Positions 26,257 to 34,063 of a stretch of 64,000 nt of DNA are shown here, piece by piece (the stretch's first letter is position 1; every line of letters starts with the position of its first letter). The stretch spans positions 2,294,001-2,358,000 of the forward strand of contig CBDCYF010000005.1 in the NCBI GenBank assembly GCA_965224065.1, given 5' to 3'. The translations under genes and the position numbers were made by a program. The notes beneath the pieces are model-generated. The model did not search any database. It was not told the DNA's origin and saw only the letters and a program-made list of their open reading frames with translations. Origin of the DNA: JAOTZA01 sp965224065. Lineage in GTDB: Bacteria; Acidobacteriota; Thermoanaerobaculia; Multivoradales; JAHEKO01.

Positions 26257-26985
26257 TCAGACCGCGGCCCTCAAGGCCCGCGCAAACAGCCGATCGTAGT
26301 AGGGCCTCGACTCTTCAAGCAGCGGCTGCAGGCGTTCCGGAAACGCGCCGGTCTTGGGCCGGTAGGGAAGAAACCCGGTCGAGCGGTGCACGTTGGAGTA
26401 CCAGTGCGGCGCCCACAGTCCGTCCTCGGGGCGCGCGCCGGCCTCCCAGGAGAGCATCTGCGGCAGAAACGGGATCCCCAGCCACTCGCACAGTTGCCGC
26501 AGGACCCCAGGCGGGTCGAGCAACAGCTCGCGCGAGTCGACCACCGGAGCTTGCTGCCCGAGTGCCTCGAACCGCTCCAGAAGCTTGCACTGGCGCGCCA
26601 CACCGGTGTCTTCCAATCCCGGGTCCGGGATCTGGTGCACCAACGAGCTCAGCACCTCGGCCGGGTGGCGAATGAGCAACACGTTGGTGGTGCGCTCGAG
26701 AAAGGTCAAATCCAAATCGACGAGATGATGCGCCATCTGTTTGAAAAAGAGAACCGCCTGGTCGCTGGGGCCAAAGATCACTTCGCGGACCACTCTCTCG
26801 CCGTCGGTGTCGCAAGCCGCAAGCACCTCGTCGCGGCCCGGGTGAGGCGCGCCGCTGACGCGCAAGTAATGAGCGTAGAGAGGCTCGTCCACCACGCGGG
26901 TGTCGGGGCGCTGGGCAAACGAGTACATCAGCGCCGTCGAGACGTTGCGCGGCCCCGACCAGAGGCAAACCCTGAGCGGCTCCAT
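26257..26985 (-). CDS. Sulfotransferase-like protein
   Basis: A 242-residue P-loop sulfotransferase-fold protein. VCLWSGPRNVSTALMYSFAQ at the N-terminus matches the 5'-phosphosulfate-binding loop, and LLIRHPAEVLSSLVHQIPDP contains the 3'-phosphate-binding Arg-His...Ser segment. DSRELLLDPPGVLRQLCEWL matches the later helix of the fold. The family moves sulfate from PAPS, although this branch could have another role. It is paired with a class IV aminotransferase; as I recall, related proteins in some eukaryotes fuse the two domains. Start ATG 26985 (MEPLRVC). The frame is open to 27255, but that part overlaps the phosphatase gene and is Arg-rich noise. Confidence 0.8.
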   Translation of the reverse strand: MEPLRVCLWSGPRNVSTALMYSFAQRPDTRVVDEPLYAHYLRVSGAPHPGRDEVLAACDTDGERVVREVIFGPSDQAVLFFKQMAHHLVDLDLTFLERTTNVLLIRHPAEVLSSLVHQIPDPGLEDTGVARQCKLLERFEALGQQAPVVDSRELLLDPPGVLRQLCEWLGIPFLPQMLSWEAGARPEDGLWAPHWYSNVHRSTGFLPYRPKTGAFPERLQPLLEESRPYYDRLFARALRAAV

Positions 26986-27041
26986 CCCGGCGAGATTGTA
27001 GCCGCGCAGCGTCTCGGCGACCAGCCGGTCGGCCGCGTACT

Positions 27042-28874
27042 CTAGTCGAGGCGGCGTGGCCCGGAGGCCGCCGTGGGGTCGACGGCGCGAACGACGACGA
27101 TGGTGCGATCGTCTGAGATCTCGGCCGATCGCGAGTGCCGGCGCACCTCGTCGAGCAAGGCGTCGGCCACCTCCTGCGCCGGCCGTCCAACTAGCCTTTG
27201 GAGCGTCTCCTCGAGGCGCGCGCGTCCGTATTCCTCGCCGTCGGCGTCCAGGCACTCCTCGACTCCATCCGACGCCAGAATCAGAGTGCTCCCGTGCTCC
27301 AGCCGCCGGGTCGTCTCGGTGTATTCCCGATCGGGGAGAAGACCCAGGGGCACGCCGCCGAGCTCGATCCGCTCGAGCCCCGTCGGGCCCAACAGATAGG
27401 GGTATGGGAGACCCGCATTGCCGAGGGTCAGCGACATTTCCTCGCCGTCCACGACCACAAAGCTCATGGCGAGAAACCGGTTGTCGAGCTCGAGCCGGCG
27501 CAGCCGGCCGTTGAGATCGGCGAGGACGCGCCCCGGCCCCAGCTCCCCCAGACCCACCAGCTCGCGTAGGGTCCCGATGGCCAGCGAGCCAAACAGCGCG
27601 GCGGACGTCGCTTTCCCCGCCACGTCTCCGAGCGCGATCGCCAAGCGATGGTCACCGTAGGGAAGAAAATCGTAGAAGTCTCCACCCAGATGGCGGGCCG
27701 GCTCGTATGCCACTCCCACCTCGATACCCGCGAGTGACGGGGCGCCGTCGGGGAGGAGCTGCTTCTGCACCTCGCGGGCGGTGGAAAGATCCTTTTCGAG
27801 CCGCTCTTCGTCGGTTCGCAACTTCTCGTACAACCGCGCGTTTTCGAGCGCGATCGCCAGCGACGAGCCCAGAGTCGAAAGAAGCTGTTGGTGGTGCTGA
27901 GAAAACGCGTCGTAGCGTGCGCTCTCGAGATCGAGCACTCCGATCAACCGGCCCTTGAAGACCAGTGGCACCGCCAGCTCGGAGCGGACGTCCACGCCCG
28001 AATCGCAGTCGATATAGCGTGGATCGAGGTGAACGTTGGGGACCCGAATCGGCTGCACCAGGGCGGCCGCGGTGCCGCAGATCCCCTGGCCCAAGGGCAC
28101 GGTCGTGGTCTGCCGGCTCTCGCGTCCGTCACCAAAAACGCCAAACGTCGGCTCCAGAAGCTGTTTGTCCTCACCCCACAGATAAACGGTGAAGAGATCG
28201 TAGTCGATCAGGCGACCCACCCTCTCGGCCACTCTTTTGAGCAGCCGGCCGCGGTCGAGAATCGCGGTCAGCTCGCGGCTGATCTCGTGTAAAAGCGAAA
28301 GCGTCCGCGCCTGCTGGCGCATATTCTGGTAGAGACGCGCCCCTTCGATGGCGTTGGCCAGGTTGTCGGCCAGAAACCCCAACAGACGCTCGTCCTGCTG
28401 GGAAAAGAACCCGCTGGCCGGGCCGCCGATGTCGAGCACGCCGATCACACGCTCTTTGGCGATCAGCGGCAGAGCGAGCTCGGAGCGCACTCGCGGTGAG
28501 GCGGCGATGTAGCGAGAATCCCGGGTGACGTCGTCGACCCGGATGGCTTTCCCTTCGCGGGCGACCGTTCCGACCACGCCCTGGCCGATGCCAAAACGCC
28601 AGTGATCCACAACCTCGTCCGGGAATCCCGCCGCGTAGACAAATCGCAGCTCGCGCCCCAGGTCATCGAGCAGCAAGACGGCAAGGGTCTCGTACCCGAC
28701 ATATTGCTTGAGCAGCTCACCGACGCGGGCCAGCCCTGTGTCGAGATCTGTGCTGGCGTTGAGCTCCTGGGTGACGCTCAACAGACACGCCATCGCCTCC
28801 TCGGGACGACGTGCCGAGGTCTTCTCAAAGGCGTGGGTCCAGCCTTGGCCGGTCTGGCTCTCGGGCTCGCTCAA
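27042..28874 (-). CDS. GAF-GAF-PP2C (SpoIIE/RsbU-type) phosphatase
   Basis: A 610-residue cytoplasmic signalling protein. Two GAF domains (residues ~30-190 and ~200-350; both carry the RSELALPLI/RSELAVPLV strand and the IGVLD motif) precede a short coiled coil (EERLEKDLSTAREVQKQLLP). The C-terminal PP2C-type phosphatase has GGDFYDFLPYGD, IALGDVAGK, FVVVDGEEMSLTLGNAG and ILASDGVEE, which bind the two metals. Relatives dephosphorylate anti-anti-sigma (STAS) proteins when the GAF domains sense a ligand. No STAS or anti-sigma kinase gene is adjacent. The start is TTG at 28874 with GGAGAG upstream. It may be the first gene of an operon with the sulfotransferase and aminotransferase (gaps 56 and 16 bases). 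Confidence 0.92.
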   Translation of the reverse strand: MSEPESQTGQGWTHAFEKTSARRPEEAMACLLSVTQELNASTDLDTGLARVGELLKQYVGYETLAVLLLDDLGRELRFVYAAGFPDEVVDHWRFGIGQGVVGTVAREGKAIRVDDVTRDSRYIAASPRVRSELALPLIAKERVIGVLDIGGPASGFFSQQDERLLGFLADNLANAIEGARLYQNMRQQARTLSLLHEISRELTAILDRGRLLKRVAERVGRLIDYDLFTVYLWGEDKQLLEPTFGVFGDGRESRQTTTVPLGQGICGTAAALVQPIRVPNVHLDPRYIDCDSGVDVRSELAVPLVFKGRLIGVLDLESARYDAFSQHHQQLLSTLGSSLAIALENARLYEKLRTDEERLEKDLSTAREVQKQLLPDGAPSLAGIEVGVAYEPARHLGGDFYDFLPYGDHRLAIALGDVAGKATSAALFGSLAIGTLRELVGLGELGPGRVLADLNGRLRRLELDNRFLAMSFVVVDGEEMSLTLGNAGLPYPYLLGPTGLERIELGGVPLGLLPDREYTETTRRLEHGSTLILASDGVEECLDADGEEYGRARLEETLQRLVGRPAQEVADALLDEVRRHSRSAEISDDRTIVVVRAVDPTAASGPRRLD

Positions 28875-28986
28875 TAGACTCTCTCCGGCGACTTAGCAGC
28901 TCATGCTAGACAACCACGTCCGCGCCCGGTTTGTTCCCGGCGAACCACGGCGCGGTCGGAGATTACGGTAGCATCCGGCTCCCCCC

Positions 28987-30477
28987 ATGAACTGGGCCGC
29001 CATCGACTACAACACCTTTGGCCACCTGGCGCTCGAGATCGTCGTCGTAGCGGGCGTCATCTGCACCCTCTTTTACTTGCGGCGCCGCTTTGGTCTGGCC
29101 GCCCTGGCGGTTTTTCTCGGCTCCAACCAGTACCTCGCTGTGCTTCTGGCGTCGGGAATTTACTTCCGTGGAGTCGGCGAGACCTATGTGTCCCCGGGCT
29201 CGGCGGTCTTTTTCGCCGCCTCGCTGTTTGCCGTTCTTCTGATGTACCTGCGGGAAGACATTCCGATGACCCGTGTGCTCATCGGCTCCGTCGTCGCCGT
29301 CAACGTGCTCATCACGCTGTTCCTGTGGCTGACCGCCTGGCAGATGAGCCATCTCGAGGTGTTGAACCTCATCTCGCTGCCGGTCGAGCTCTTTCTGGTC
29401 AACCCGCGGGTCTTTCTCGTCGGCACGGTGTTGCTGCTGGTGGACTTTCTGCTCATCGTCACCGTCTTCCAAGGCGTCGCGCGGCTGGCTCCCCGGGTGC
29501 CCCAGTTGATCGTCGCCGCAGTGGCGATGGTGGCGGTGCTGGCCTTCGACTCGGTCGTGTTTGGCCTCGTCAACTTCTGGGGCGAGGAGATCCTCCACAA
29601 CGTCGTCCGCGGGCAACTGATCGGCAAGTGCTTCGCCGGCGTCCTCTACGCCGGCGCGCTGGCTCTCTATCTTCACTTTGTCGAGCCCCGTCAAGCCGAG
29701 GACACCGCGACGCTCGACATCTTCGCCATCCTCACCTACCGCGAGCGCTATGAGATCGTCCGCGAAAGGCTGGCCAAAGAGCAAGCCTCCGCCGAGGCCC
29801 GTCGCAAGTTTCTCACCCATATGAGCCACGAGCTCCGGACGCCGCTCAATGCGATCATCGGCTTTACCGGCCTGCTTCGACCCGACGCGAAGCGGATCCC
29901 CGACACCGAAGCGAGGGTCTGGGTCGAACGGGTCCACGACAACGCCCTCCACCTTCTTCAGCTCATCAACGGGCTGCTGGACCTGTCGAAGATCGAGTCG
30001 GGAGCCTCGGACATCGAAACCGCCAAAGTTCACCTCGACGATCTGGTGACCCGGACTCTCCAGCAGCTCGAGGGCGCGGCGCGGGAAAAGGGGCTGCGTC
30101 TGACGACCGATCTGCCCGACAAACCGGTGGCGATCGCCACCGACGCCACCAAGCTCAAGCAGGTCCTGATCAACCTGGTGGGCAACGCCATCAAATTCAC
30201 CCACGAGGGCGGGGTCACCGTGCGCGTGGTGGCCGGCTCGCCGGGCACGCGCCCGACCCGCCTCGTGGTCGCCGACACCGGGGTCGGAATCCCCGAGAGC
30301 GAGTTCGAGAGAATCTTCGACCCTTTCTCGCAGGTGGAAACCGAGCCGGGCTCCGGTCAGAATGGAACCGGACTCGGTCTGGCGATCTCGCGGGCCCTGT
30401 GCGAACAACTGGGGCTGCGGCTCGAGGTCGCCAGCCGTCAAGGCGAAGGCTCGAGTTTCAACATTTTCTTCGATTGA
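28987..30477 (+). CDS. Membrane sensor histidine kinase with multi-helix N-terminus
   Basis: A 496-residue inner-membrane kinase. The first ~230 residues hold about six or seven hydrophobic helices with short loops (LALEIVVVAGVICTLFYL, VFLVGTVLLLVDFLLIV, VPQLIVAAVAMVAVLAFDSV). The arrangement vaguely resembles the VUT/YhhQ transporter-like module, which I could not confirm. Then come HisKA (FLTHMSHELRTPLNAIIGFT), and HATPase_c with NLVGNAIKF, VADTGVGIPESEF and GTGLGLAISRALCE. It has no receiver domain, and no response regulator lies next to it. The reductase-like gene starts 10 bases downstream, so the two are probably co-expressed. Confidence 0.9.
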   Translation: MNWAAIDYNTFGHLALEIVVVAGVICTLFYLRRRFGLAALAVFLGSNQYLAVLLASGIYFRGVGETYVSPGSAVFFAASLFAVLLMYLREDIPMTRVLIGSVVAVNVLITLFLWLTAWQMSHLEVLNLISLPVELFLVNPRVFLVGTVLLLVDFLLIVTVFQGVARLAPRVPQLIVAAVAMVAVLAFDSVVFGLVNFWGEEILHNVVRGQLIGKCFAGVLYAGALALYLHFVEPRQAEDTATLDIFAILTYRERYEIVRERLAKEQASAEARRKFLTHMSHELRTPLNAIIGFTGLLRPDAKRIPDTEARVWVERVHDNALHLLQLINGLLDLSKIESGASDIETAKVHLDDLVTRTLQQLEGAAREKGLRLTTDLPDKPVAIATDATKLKQVLINLVGNAIKFTHEGGVTVRVVAGSPGTRPTRLVVADTGVGIPESEFERIFDPFSQVETEPGSGQNGTGLGLAISRALCEQLGLRLEVASRQGEGSSFNIFFD

Positions 30478-30487
30478 GAGGCCGGCC

Positions 30488-32332
30488 ATGAGCTCCCGTC
30501 AACTGAGTCCCGAGATGGCGCCTTCGAGGTATATCGAGAAGGTGAACCTGGCCACCGGGGAGACGATCGACGACGAAATCCTCCCGCGCCAACTTCTGGT
30601 CCACAACCACCGCGACTACCACGTCGTCGACGTCCACGCGCGGTTCATGATGAGTCGCATCGTCAAAGCGACCGGCGACGAGGAGAACGCCCGGGACCGG
30701 ATGAAGAAGATGCGCTCGTTGGGCCGCCGGACTTCGAAGGTTCTGGCCCGCATGATCGGCGAAGGCGATCCGCAACGCGTCTCGACCGCCCTCTTTGGTC
30801 TCAAGGACAAGGAGTACTACTTCCGCTATCGCAGACTCCATCTGTCGCGCGAGGAGATCGAGGCGCGGCTCGGGGTACTGAAGACCCAAGCCGAGGAGCG
30901 ACTCGCCGCCGTCACCGTGGACGGCCGGCCGAGGCTTCGCGTCCTGTTGACCGGGGGCACGGGGTTTGTCGGCAAAGAGATCCTGTGGCAGGCCGCGCAC
31001 GACCCCGACATAGACGAGGTGGCGGTCCTCATCCGTCCCAAAGAGATTCGCGACCGCAAGACCGGCGAGGTGATCGAGGTGATCGAGCCCCATCGGCGCG
31101 GCGAAAAGCTGCTGACGCAACTCTGGCTCGACAGCCCGGAGCAACGGCGCAAGTTCCGTTTTCTGGCCGGCGACGTCGAAAAGCCCAACCTGGGAATCTC
31201 CGACGACGAAGTCGCCGAGTTAAAAAAGACGACAACGCACCTGATCCACTGCGCCGCCAGCGTCGCCTTTGACGACCCCTACGAGGACTCGTTCCGCGCC
31301 AACGTCACCGGGACTCTGAACGCTCTGCGTTTCTCGCACGCGCTGCAGAGCGCCGAAGGCAGTCCTTTTGTGGCGCACCTGGCCATCGAGACGTCGTATG
31401 TCCACGGCCGCCAGACCCGACAGTTGGCGCGCGAAGACGAGATCCTGTTCCCGCGCAACTTCTACAACAACTACTACGAGCTCACCAAGGCGATGGCGTC
31501 GATCGACACCGAGCGGTTTATGCTCGAAGAGAACCTGCGTGTCGTTCAGCTCTGTCCGGCGATCGTGGTGGGCGAGTCGCGCGCCGGCAACAACCGCGGC
31601 GACACCAAGGTGGTCAACGCGCCGGTCAACATCTTTGGCCGCGCCGGTGAGGCACTGGCGGAGAAAAAGGGCCGATGGATCGACCGCTCCAAGGCGGCGG
31701 CGCTGGCGCGACTTGCCTGTGTCTTCCCCGGCGACCCCTCGGCGCAGATCAACCTGATCACCGTCGACTGGGTGGTGGCGGGCATCCTGGCGGCGCTCAA
31801 GCGGCCGGAAGCCACCGGCCGGCGGATCCACCTGGCGACCGACAAACACATCACATCCCAGCAGATTCGCGACATCGTGCACGAGGAGGTCGGCGTCGAC
31901 GTCAAGCTGGCAGAACCGACCCTCCACCGCACCGTCACGCTGCCGCTTCTGACCCGCGTTCTGCGGCGGCTCAAACAAGACAAGCTGGCCTACGCGCTCA
32001 AAAAGCTCGGCACGATCTTTGGTGGCTACAGCGAGTGGGGTCAACCCATCCACGAAGTGGGACGCGACGTGAGATTGCTCGGGATGCCCGACGACCGGCC
32101 CGACACCGTCAAGGCCTTCCGCATGCTCTGCCGCCACAACCGCCACGTCCAAAAGTTCGGCGCGGTGCGCGATCTCGACGAGATCTCCAAACGCGAGCGG
32201 GTGTGGTGGAACCTGGTGCTGGCGCTGGAGGACGAGCACGGAACGCTGGCCGGCGCCCTGCCGCCGGAGACCTTCGCGAGCGAGCTCGCGGCGCGGATCG
32301 ATCTGGATTCCTTCGAGCCGATCTCGTCCTAG
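30488..32332 (+). CDS. Fatty acyl-CoA reductase-like SDR protein
   Basis: A 614-residue protein with an extended SDR (NAD_binding_4) domain from about residue 150. VLLTGGTGFVGKEIL is the glycine-rich NAD(P) loop, THLIHCAASVAFDDPYEDSF is the inner strand, and NNYYELTKAMAS carries the catalytic Tyr-x-x-x-Lys. This matches the reductase domain of alcohol-forming fatty acyl-CoA reductases and carboxylic-acid-reductase-like proteins. The ~150-residue N-terminal extension (IEKVNLATGETIDDEILP) is not recognised. The likely reaction is reduction of an acyl thioester to aldehyde or alcohol. ATG 30488 follows GAGAGGCC, 10 bases after the kinase stop. An esterase gene follows 24 bases later, which hints at lipid or wax-ester metabolism. 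Confidence 0.75.
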   Translation: MSSRQLSPEMAPSRYIEKVNLATGETIDDEILPRQLLVHNHRDYHVVDVHARFMMSRIVKATGDEENARDRMKKMRSLGRRTSKVLARMIGEGDPQRVSTALFGLKDKEYYFRYRRLHLSREEIEARLGVLKTQAEERLAAVTVDGRPRLRVLLTGGTGFVGKEILWQAAHDPDIDEVAVLIRPKEIRDRKTGEVIEVIEPHRRGEKLLTQLWLDSPEQRRKFRFLAGDVEKPNLGISDDEVAELKKTTTHLIHCAASVAFDDPYEDSFRANVTGTLNALRFSHALQSAEGSPFVAHLAIETSYVHGRQTRQLAREDEILFPRNFYNNYYELTKAMASIDTERFMLEENLRVVQLCPAIVVGESRAGNNRGDTKVVNAPVNIFGRAGEALAEKKGRWIDRSKAAALARLACVFPGDPSAQINLITVDWVVAGILAALKRPEATGRRIHLATDKHITSQQIRDIVHEEVGVDVKLAEPTLHRTVTLPLLTRVLRRLKQDKLAYALKKLGTIFGGYSEWGQPIHEVGRDVRLLGMPDDRPDTVKAFRMLCRHNRHVQKFGAVRDLDEISKRERVWWNLVLALEDEHGTLAGALPPETFASELAARIDLDSFEPISS

Positions 32333-32356
32333 CACTCTTCGGCGCGTCGCCGGACC

Positions 32357-33955
32357 ATGCCCTCGAGATCTTCCAGCCGAACCACCGAACGACCCGTGGT
32401 GACCGTCTCTTCCGGGCGGTTGCGCGGGGTCCGGCGGCACGGCGTCGCGCTGTTTGCCGGTGTGCCCTTCGCCGAACCACCGGCGGGACCCCTGCGGTTC
32501 CGGCCGCCGGAGCCCCCGCGGGCCTGGAACGGCGTGCGGGAAGCGGCCTCGTTTGGCCCTCCGACACCCCAACTGGTGGGCGCCGGAGCGATGGGGCGTT
32601 TTGCCGGCGGCTTCAGCCGCGGCAGCAAGGAAGACTGCTTGTGTCTCAACGTCTGGACGCCCGCCGAGGCCCTCGAGCCCGGGTCCGACCCCCTCCCGGT
32701 CCTGGTCTGGATCCATGGCGGGGGTTTTTTTCTGGGGGCCGGTTCGCGCTTCCTGTATTCGGGTCGGGAGCTGGCGCGGCGAGGAACCGTCGTCGTGACG
32801 ATCAACTATCGGCTCGGCGCTCTGGGTTATCTGGATCTCAGCCGCTTGAGCGAGGATCCACACGCTCCCTCCAACCTGGGGCTGCGGGACCAGATCGCGG
32901 CGCTCGAATGGGTGCGCGACAACATCGGCGTTTTTGGGGGCGACCCAGAACGCGTCACTCTGTTTGGCGAGTCGGCGGGAGCCATGAGCGCCGCCACCTT
33001 GCTGACATTAAACACCGGTCTGTTCCACCGCGCGATCCTGCAAAGCGGCGCCGCCGCCAACGTATCGACCGGGGAGGAGGCCGACGAGGTGGCGCGGCAC
33101 TTTCTCGACGCGCTCGGTCTGGACCGGCCGGATCTTGCGGCGCTGGCCGAGATCCCACTGCCGCGGATCCTGGCGGCCGAGCGGCGGGTTTTCCGGTTCG
33201 CCGCCTCGAGACTGGCGCGCTTGCCCTGGCAGCCCAGCCTGGATGGACGTCTGATCGTCGCGCCACCGATCGAAGCCGTCGGCCGGGGGGCGGGGAGCGA
33301 AGTCGATCTGTTGATCGGTACCAACCGCGAGGAGTGGCGCTTGTTCACCGCCGGCGTACCCCATCTGCGCGGGATGCGGCGCTCCGGCCTCGAGCAGCGA
33401 ACGCGGGAAGTGTTGCAGCGATGGGGGCTCGACCCACAACTCGCCGGCACCTGGCTCGATGTCTACCGCGACGCGAGCCATCGAAAGCGCGCGCGGCCCT
33501 TCGACCTCTGGGCGGCGCTGCGCACCGACGAGATCTTCCGTATCCCGGCGATCCGGCTGGCCGAGCGGCGTAGCGAAAAAGCCCAGCTGGCGGCCAACGC
33601 GGGTCGCACCTTCATGTACCGGTACGACTATCCGATCACCCTGCTACCCAAGACCCTGGGCGCCTGCCACGCCGCCGAGATGCCGCTGGTCTTTGGCAGC
33701 TTCCGACACCCGGTGCTGCGTGGCATCTATCTGGGTGGCCGCAAGACCCGCGAGCTCTCGGAGACCCTCCAGGCCGCTTGGGTCGCCTTCGGCCGGCACG
33801 GAGAGCCGCGTGCACCGGCGCTCCCGCGCTGGCCCGAGTACGAGCCCGGCACCAGAAACACCCTGATCCTCGACCACCCCGCCCGCGTCCAGCAGGACCC
33901 GGGGAGCCGGATCCGGCGCCTGTGGGAGGCGGCCGACACCTTCCCGCGTCGCTGA
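32357..33955 (+). CDS. Type B carboxylesterase
   Basis: A 532-residue alpha/beta-hydrolase of the carboxylesterase/para-nitrobenzyl esterase family. FAGVPFAEPPAGPLRFRPPE opens the domain and EDCLCLNVWTP is the B-2 signature. LVWIHGGGFFLGAG forms the oxyanion hole. VTLFGESAGAMSAATLL carries the nucleophilic Ser. The His is probably in GACHAAEMPLVFG. It hydrolyses carboxylic esters. There is no signal peptide, so it is probably cytoplasmic. It may belong with the acyl reductase upstream. The start at 32357 (ATG) has only weak ribosome-binding sequence; VTVSSGRLRG a little further in is where family members begin. Confidence 0.92.
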   Translation: MPSRSSSRTTERPVVTVSSGRLRGVRRHGVALFAGVPFAEPPAGPLRFRPPEPPRAWNGVREAASFGPPTPQLVGAGAMGRFAGGFSRGSKEDCLCLNVWTPAEALEPGSDPLPVLVWIHGGGFFLGAGSRFLYSGRELARRGTVVVTINYRLGALGYLDLSRLSEDPHAPSNLGLRDQIAALEWVRDNIGVFGGDPERVTLFGESAGAMSAATLLTLNTGLFHRAILQSGAAANVSTGEEADEVARHFLDALGLDRPDLAALAEIPLPRILAAERRVFRFAASRLARLPWQPSLDGRLIVAPPIEAVGRGAGSEVDLLIGTNREEWRLFTAGVPHLRGMRRSGLEQRTREVLQRWGLDPQLAGTWLDVYRDASHRKRARPFDLWAALRTDEIFRIPAIRLAERRSEKAQLAANAGRTFMYRYDYPITLLPKTLGACHAAEMPLVFGSFRHPVLRGIYLGGRKTRELSETLQAAWVAFGRHGEPRAPALPRWPEYEPGTRNTLILDHPARVQQDPGSRIRRLWEAADTFPRR

Positions 33956-33984
33956 GCTCCGGCGCCGCAATGTCGCTTGAGGCC

Positions 33985-34030
33985 TTGACAAATCCGCTTT
34001 GACCCCTTATTTTTTGAATAATCAAAAAAT
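33985..34030 (+). promoter_or_regulatory. Strong promoter with palindromic operator
   Basis: TTGACA (33985-33990), 17 bases, then TATTTT (34008-34013). The -10 box and expected start site are covered by a perfect palindrome, ATTTTTTGA/TCAAAAAAT, with a four-base centre (34009-34030). An AT-rich palindrome in such GC-rich DNA, placed over the -10 box, looks like a repressor site. It controls the di-haem cytochrome/ABC importer operon that begins at 34064. The regulator is not identified. Confidence 0.7.
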
Positions 34031-34063
34031 CTTCCCCGGCCCTGGGGATTCGGATTTCAGATC

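Noticed and set aside
28963..30489. A 508-codon minus-strand frame opposite the sensor kinase
   Set aside because: Asp/Gln/His-rich low-complexity translation that mirrors the kinase gene. The kinase motifs on the plus strand settle it.
31220..32863. A 547-codon minus-strand frame opposite the acyl reductase
   Set aside because: Shadow frame. The plus strand has an intact SDR loop and Tyr-x-x-x-Lys motif.
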